Shown here: positions 61,382 to 64,000 of the stretch, piece by piece
How the letters are laid out: each line of letters begins with the position of its first letter
How positions within the stretch are numbered: the first letter of the stretch is position 1
Assembly (NCBI RefSeq): GCF_036416795.1
Contig: NZ_CP143867.1
Coordinates: 186,001 to 250,000 of the forward strand
Direction: 5' to 3'
Length of the DNA stretch: 64,000 bases
Source of the DNA: Bacteroides sp. MSB163
GTDB lineage: Bacteria > Bacteroidota > Bacteroidia > Bacteroidales > Bacteroidaceae
Position numbers and translations under genes: made by a program
The notes under the pieces: model-generated
Databases searched by the model: none
What the model was told of the DNA's origin: nothing
Seen by the model: the letters and a program-made list of their open reading frames with translations, nothing else

Positions 61382-63466
61382 ATGATAGACCAACCTACCA
61401 TAGACAGAATTCTGGATGCCGCACAGATTGTAGACATTGTATCGGACTTCGTTACGTTGCGCAAACGAGGTGTGAACTATGTAGGCTTGTGTCCGTTCCA
61501 TGATGACAAGACGCCATCTTTCTATGTGTCGCCTTCCAAAGGGTTGTGCAAATGCTTTTCCTGCGGTAAAGGTGGCAATGCGGTGCACTTCATTATGGAG
61601 CACGAGCAGATGAGCTACCCCGAAGCTCTGAAATATCTAGCAAAGAAATACGGTATCGAAATAAAGGAGCGCGAACTGTCCAGCGAAGAGAAGCTGATGC
61701 AGAGCGAACGTGAAAGTCTGTTCATCGTGAATAACTTTGCACGTGATTACTTCCAAAATATACTTAAAAACCATGTGGACGGACGCAGCATTGGTATGGC
61801 ATACTTCCGCAACCGTGGTTTCCGGGATGATATCATCGAAAAGTTCCAGTTAGGCTATTGCACCGAAAGTCACGATGCTATGGCTCAGGAAGCCATCAAG
61901 AAAGGATTCAAGAAAGAATATCTTGTCAAGACAGGACTTTGCTACGAAACGGACGATCACCGCTTGCGCGACCGCTTTTGGGGACGTGTTATTTTTCCGG
62001 TACACACACTTTCCGGTAAGGTAGTCGCTTTCGGCGGGCGCGTGCTTAGCAGTGCGACGAAGGGAGTCAAGGTTAAATATGTCAATTCTCCCGAATCGGA
62101 AATCTATCATAAGAGTAATGAGTTGTATGGCATTTATTTTGCCAAACAGGCGATTGTGAAACAAGATCGCTGCTTCCTGGTGGAAGGATACACGGACGTT
62201 ATTTCCATGCACCAGTCAGGTGTGGAGAATGTGGTTGCCTCTTCGGGAACGGCACTGACTCCAGGGCAAATCAAGCTCATTCACCGCTTCACCAATAACA
62301 TTACGGTACTCTATGACGGTGACGTGGCAGGTATCAAGGCTTCTCTCCGTGGTATCGACATGCTGCTGGAAGAAGGAATGAATATCAAGGTTTGCTTACT
62401 TCCCGACGGGGAAGATCCGGACTCCTTCGCCCGCAAGCACAACGCTACGGAGTTCCAGAAATTCATACAAGACAATGAAACAGACTTTATACGTTTCAAA
62501 ACTAATCTTCTGTTGGAAGATGCTGGAAAAGATCCTATCAAACGTGCGGAGTTAATTGGTAATCTTGTACAAAGTATATCTATTATTCCGGAGGCGATTG
62601 TCCGCGATGTATATATTAAAGAATGTAGCCAACTGCTTCGTATAGAAGACAAGCTACTGGTTTCGGAAGTTGCCAAACGACGCGAAACTCAGGCTGAAAA
62701 GCAGGCGGAACAAAGAAACCGGGAAATAAGAAAGAATAATGCAGCCCGCGATGCTGCACAAGCACCGCTTCCCGACGGAATGCAAGCACCCTACCCTGAA
62801 GACATGCCTCCTTATCCCATGGATGGAGAAATGCCTGACAGCGGTGCACCGCTTCCACCGGAAGCTGCCGAATACGTATCGTATATCCCACAAGAAGGAA
62901 AAGAAGGACAGGAATTCTACAAATACGAGCGCCTTATCCTGCAAATGGTAGTACGCTACGGAGAGAAAGTATTGTGTAACGTTCCCGATGAGGAAGGAAA
63001 AGAAATTCCCATCACAGTAACGGAATACGTAGTCAATGACTTGAAAGAGGATGAATTAGCTTTCCATAACCCGCTGCACAGGCAGATGTTGACGGAAGCG
63101 GCAGAGCATATACATAATGAAGGATTCATCGCAGAACGGTATTTCCTGGCGCATCCCGATCCTATCATCAGCAAGCTAAGTACAGAGTTGATTGCCGACC
63201 GCTACCAACTGAGTAAATATCACTCCAAAGCCCAAAGATTAGTGACCGACGAGGAACGCCTATTCGAATTGGTGCCTACGCTCATGATTAATTTCAAGTT
63301 CGCCATCATCAGTGAAGAAATGAAACACATGATATATGCCTTACAAGACCCTGCCGTAGCCAATGATGAAGAACAATGCACCTCTATCATGAAACGCTAC
63401 TCAAAACTGCGTGAGATCAAAAGTATTATGGCTAAACGATTGGGAGACAGAGTTGTACTCGGTTAA
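61382..63466 (+). CDS. dnaG: DNA primase
   Basis: This 694-residue primase has a CHC2 zinc domain with Cys37, His40, Cys58 and Cys61 (CPFHDDKTPSF...CFSCGKGG). The DnaG catalytic core includes the TOPRIM glutamate Glu268 in LVEGYTDVI and VVASSGTALTPGQ and LYDGDVAGIKA. A Pro- and Met-rich linker (about 455-490, PYPEDMPPYPMDGEMP) leads to a helical C-terminal domain for helicase binding. The length and low-complexity linker are typical for Bacteroides. Confidence 0.97.
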   Translation: MIDQPTIDRILDAAQIVDIVSDFVTLRKRGVNYVGLCPFHDDKTPSFYVSPSKGLCKCFSCGKGGNAVHFIMEHEQMSYPEALKYLAKKYGIEIKERELSSEEKLMQSERESLFIVNNFARDYFQNILKNHVDGRSIGMAYFRNRGFRDDIIEKFQLGYCTESHDAMAQEAIKKGFKKEYLVKTGLCYETDDHRLRDRFWGRVIFPVHTLSGKVVAFGGRVLSSATKGVKVKYVNSPESEIYHKSNELYGIYFAKQAIVKQDRCFLVEGYTDVISMHQSGVENVVASSGTALTPGQIKLIHRFTNNITVLYDGDVAGIKASLRGIDMLLEEGMNIKVCLLPDGEDPDSFARKHNATEFQKFIQDNETDFIRFKTNLLLEDAGKDPIKRAELIGNLVQSISIIPEAIVRDVYIKECSQLLRIEDKLLVSEVAKRRETQAEKQAEQRNREIRKNNAARDAAQAPLPDGMQAPYPEDMPPYPMDGEMPDSGAPLPPEAAEYVSYIPQEGKEGQEFYKYERLILQMVVRYGEKVLCNVPDEEGKEIPITVTEYVVNDLKEDELAFHNPLHRQMLTEAAEHIHNEGFIAERYFLAHPDPIISKLSTELIADRYQLSKYHSKAQRLVTDEERLFELVPTLMINFKFAIISEEMKHMIYALQDPAVANDEEQCTSIMKRYSKLREIKSIMAKRLGDRVVLG

Positions 63467-63483
63467 ATCACCTTACTCCTAAT

Positions 63484-63600
63484 GATAACGATAGTTCCTC
63501 ATACAGAAACGACAGTTTCCCCTTGAGGGAACGCGCGTTTCCTTTAATGGGAACGACAATCCCCCTTCACGGGAACTTCAGTTTCCTTTCATGAAATAAG
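63484..63600. repeat. palindromic array with exact 22-bp period, locus 3
   Basis: Five units start at 63,484, 63,506, 63,528, 63,550 and 63,572. They read GATAACGATAGTTCC, GAAACGACAGTTTCC, GGAACGCGCGTTTCC, GGAACGACAATCCCC and GGAACTTCAGTTTCC, each followed by a 7-bp pyrimidine/A-rich spacer. It lies between the convergent ends of dnaG and folE. Confidence 0.8.
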
Positions 63601-63611
63601 CTATGGGATTG

Positions 63612-64000
63612 TTATGTGAATGAATTCTGACGAATGAGGTTCATAAACTCTTCACGAGTCTTTGCCTGATTGAAAGCACCTGTAAAATCGGAAGTGGTCG
63701 TTATGGAATTCTGCTTTTCAACCCCACGCATCTGCATACACATGTGCTTGGCTTCCACAACCACCATTACGCCCAGGGGATTCAGTGTTTCCTGGATGCA
63801 TTCTTTAATCTGGAGCGTCATGCGTTCCTGCACCTGAAGGCGATGGGAAAAGATATCCACTACACGGGCAATCTTGCTCAGCCCTGTAATATAACCGTTG
63901 GGGATATAAGCCACGTGCGCTTTTCCGTAGAACGGAAGCATGTGGTGTTCGCAAAGTGAGAAAAAATCAATGTCTTTCACAATCACCATCTGACTGTATT
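63612..64000 (-). CDS. folE: GTP cyclohydrolase I (5' end outside window)
   Basis: The frame enters from the right edge (YSQMVIVKDIDFFSLCEHHMLPF), so the N-terminus is missing. The zinc cysteine in CEHH, the GLSKIARVVDIFSHRLQVQER segment and the second zinc cysteine in KHMCMQMRGV are all present. SDFTGAF and FMNLIRQN end the protein. It converts GTP to dihydroneopterin triphosphate for folate or related pterins. An ATG at 63,989 is internal, not the start. Confidence 0.95.
   Translation of the reverse strand, partial: YSQMVIVKDIDFFSLCEHHMLPFYGKAHVAYIPNGYITGLSKIARVVDIFSHRLQVQERMTLQIKECIQETLNPLGVMVVVEAKHMCMQMRGVEKQNSITTTSDFTGAFNQAKTREEFMNLIRQNSFT

Overview
The window looks like a chromosomal segment of a gut Bacteroides or a close relative. 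The evidence is a SusC/SusD pair with a DUF6377-type regulator, many lipoproteins with short Bacteroidota-type signal peptides, intergenic -7 boxes of the form TAnnTTTG instead of sigma-70 boxes, weak Shine-Dalgarno sequences, and moderate GC. Species cannot be assigned by eye. No rRNA, tRNA or CRISPR array was seen.

Region 1 (1-20,100, minus strand) is an accessory block. A run of closely spaced genes from 14,597 down past base 1 encodes a transglutaminase-like lipoprotein, two S26 signal peptidases, two O-antigen-ligase/TPR membrane proteins, two membrane-anchored CxxC thioredoxin-like proteins, several six-bladed beta-propeller lipoproteins and one small six-cysteine NVEALA-like secreted peptide. 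The peptidase/ligase/redoxin set occurs twice in mirrored order around the propellers. Two more propeller lipoproteins (15,112-17,321) lie between two ~320-bp direct repeats that carry promoter-like boxes. A DUF2809 gene, another propeller and the 3' remnant of a lost propeller gene follow. I read the block as a candidate envelope peptide export and modification system; that role is inference.

Region 2 (20,134-40,873) is mostly housekeeping: comEC, rpe, an ECF sigma factor, fmt, a ClC channel, tsaC, a thioesterase, the N-degron operon clpS-clpA-aat, yaaA, recJ and recQ, an IS1182-like element, an M48 protease and a TPR protein.

Region 3 (40,878-53,399) is a SusC/SusD locus without glycosidases. 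It carries a DUF6377 regulator, susC, susD, a DcuC-like carrier, isoaspartyl dipeptidase and a three-domain hydrolase/SGNH/M14 carboxypeptidase. This suggests uptake and digestion of peptides or acyl-peptides, not glycans.

Region 4 (53,400-56,700) is decayed DNA: a palindromic repeat array, an IS3-type element with a -1 frameshift site, a deleted RhuM pseudogene and one orphan ORF.

Region 5 (56,710-64,000) holds the aromatic amino acid operon pheA - aminotransferase - DAHP synthase/chorismate mutase - tyrA. In front of it is a previously unannotated Phe/Tyr-rich leader peptide with a matching antiterminator/terminator pair, a textbook attenuator. dnaG and the 3' part of folE follow. Two families of structured intergenic repeats recur across the window: long hairpins with a shared GC-rich core (four copies) and arrays of palindromic units with an exact 22-bp period (three loci of unrelated sequence).
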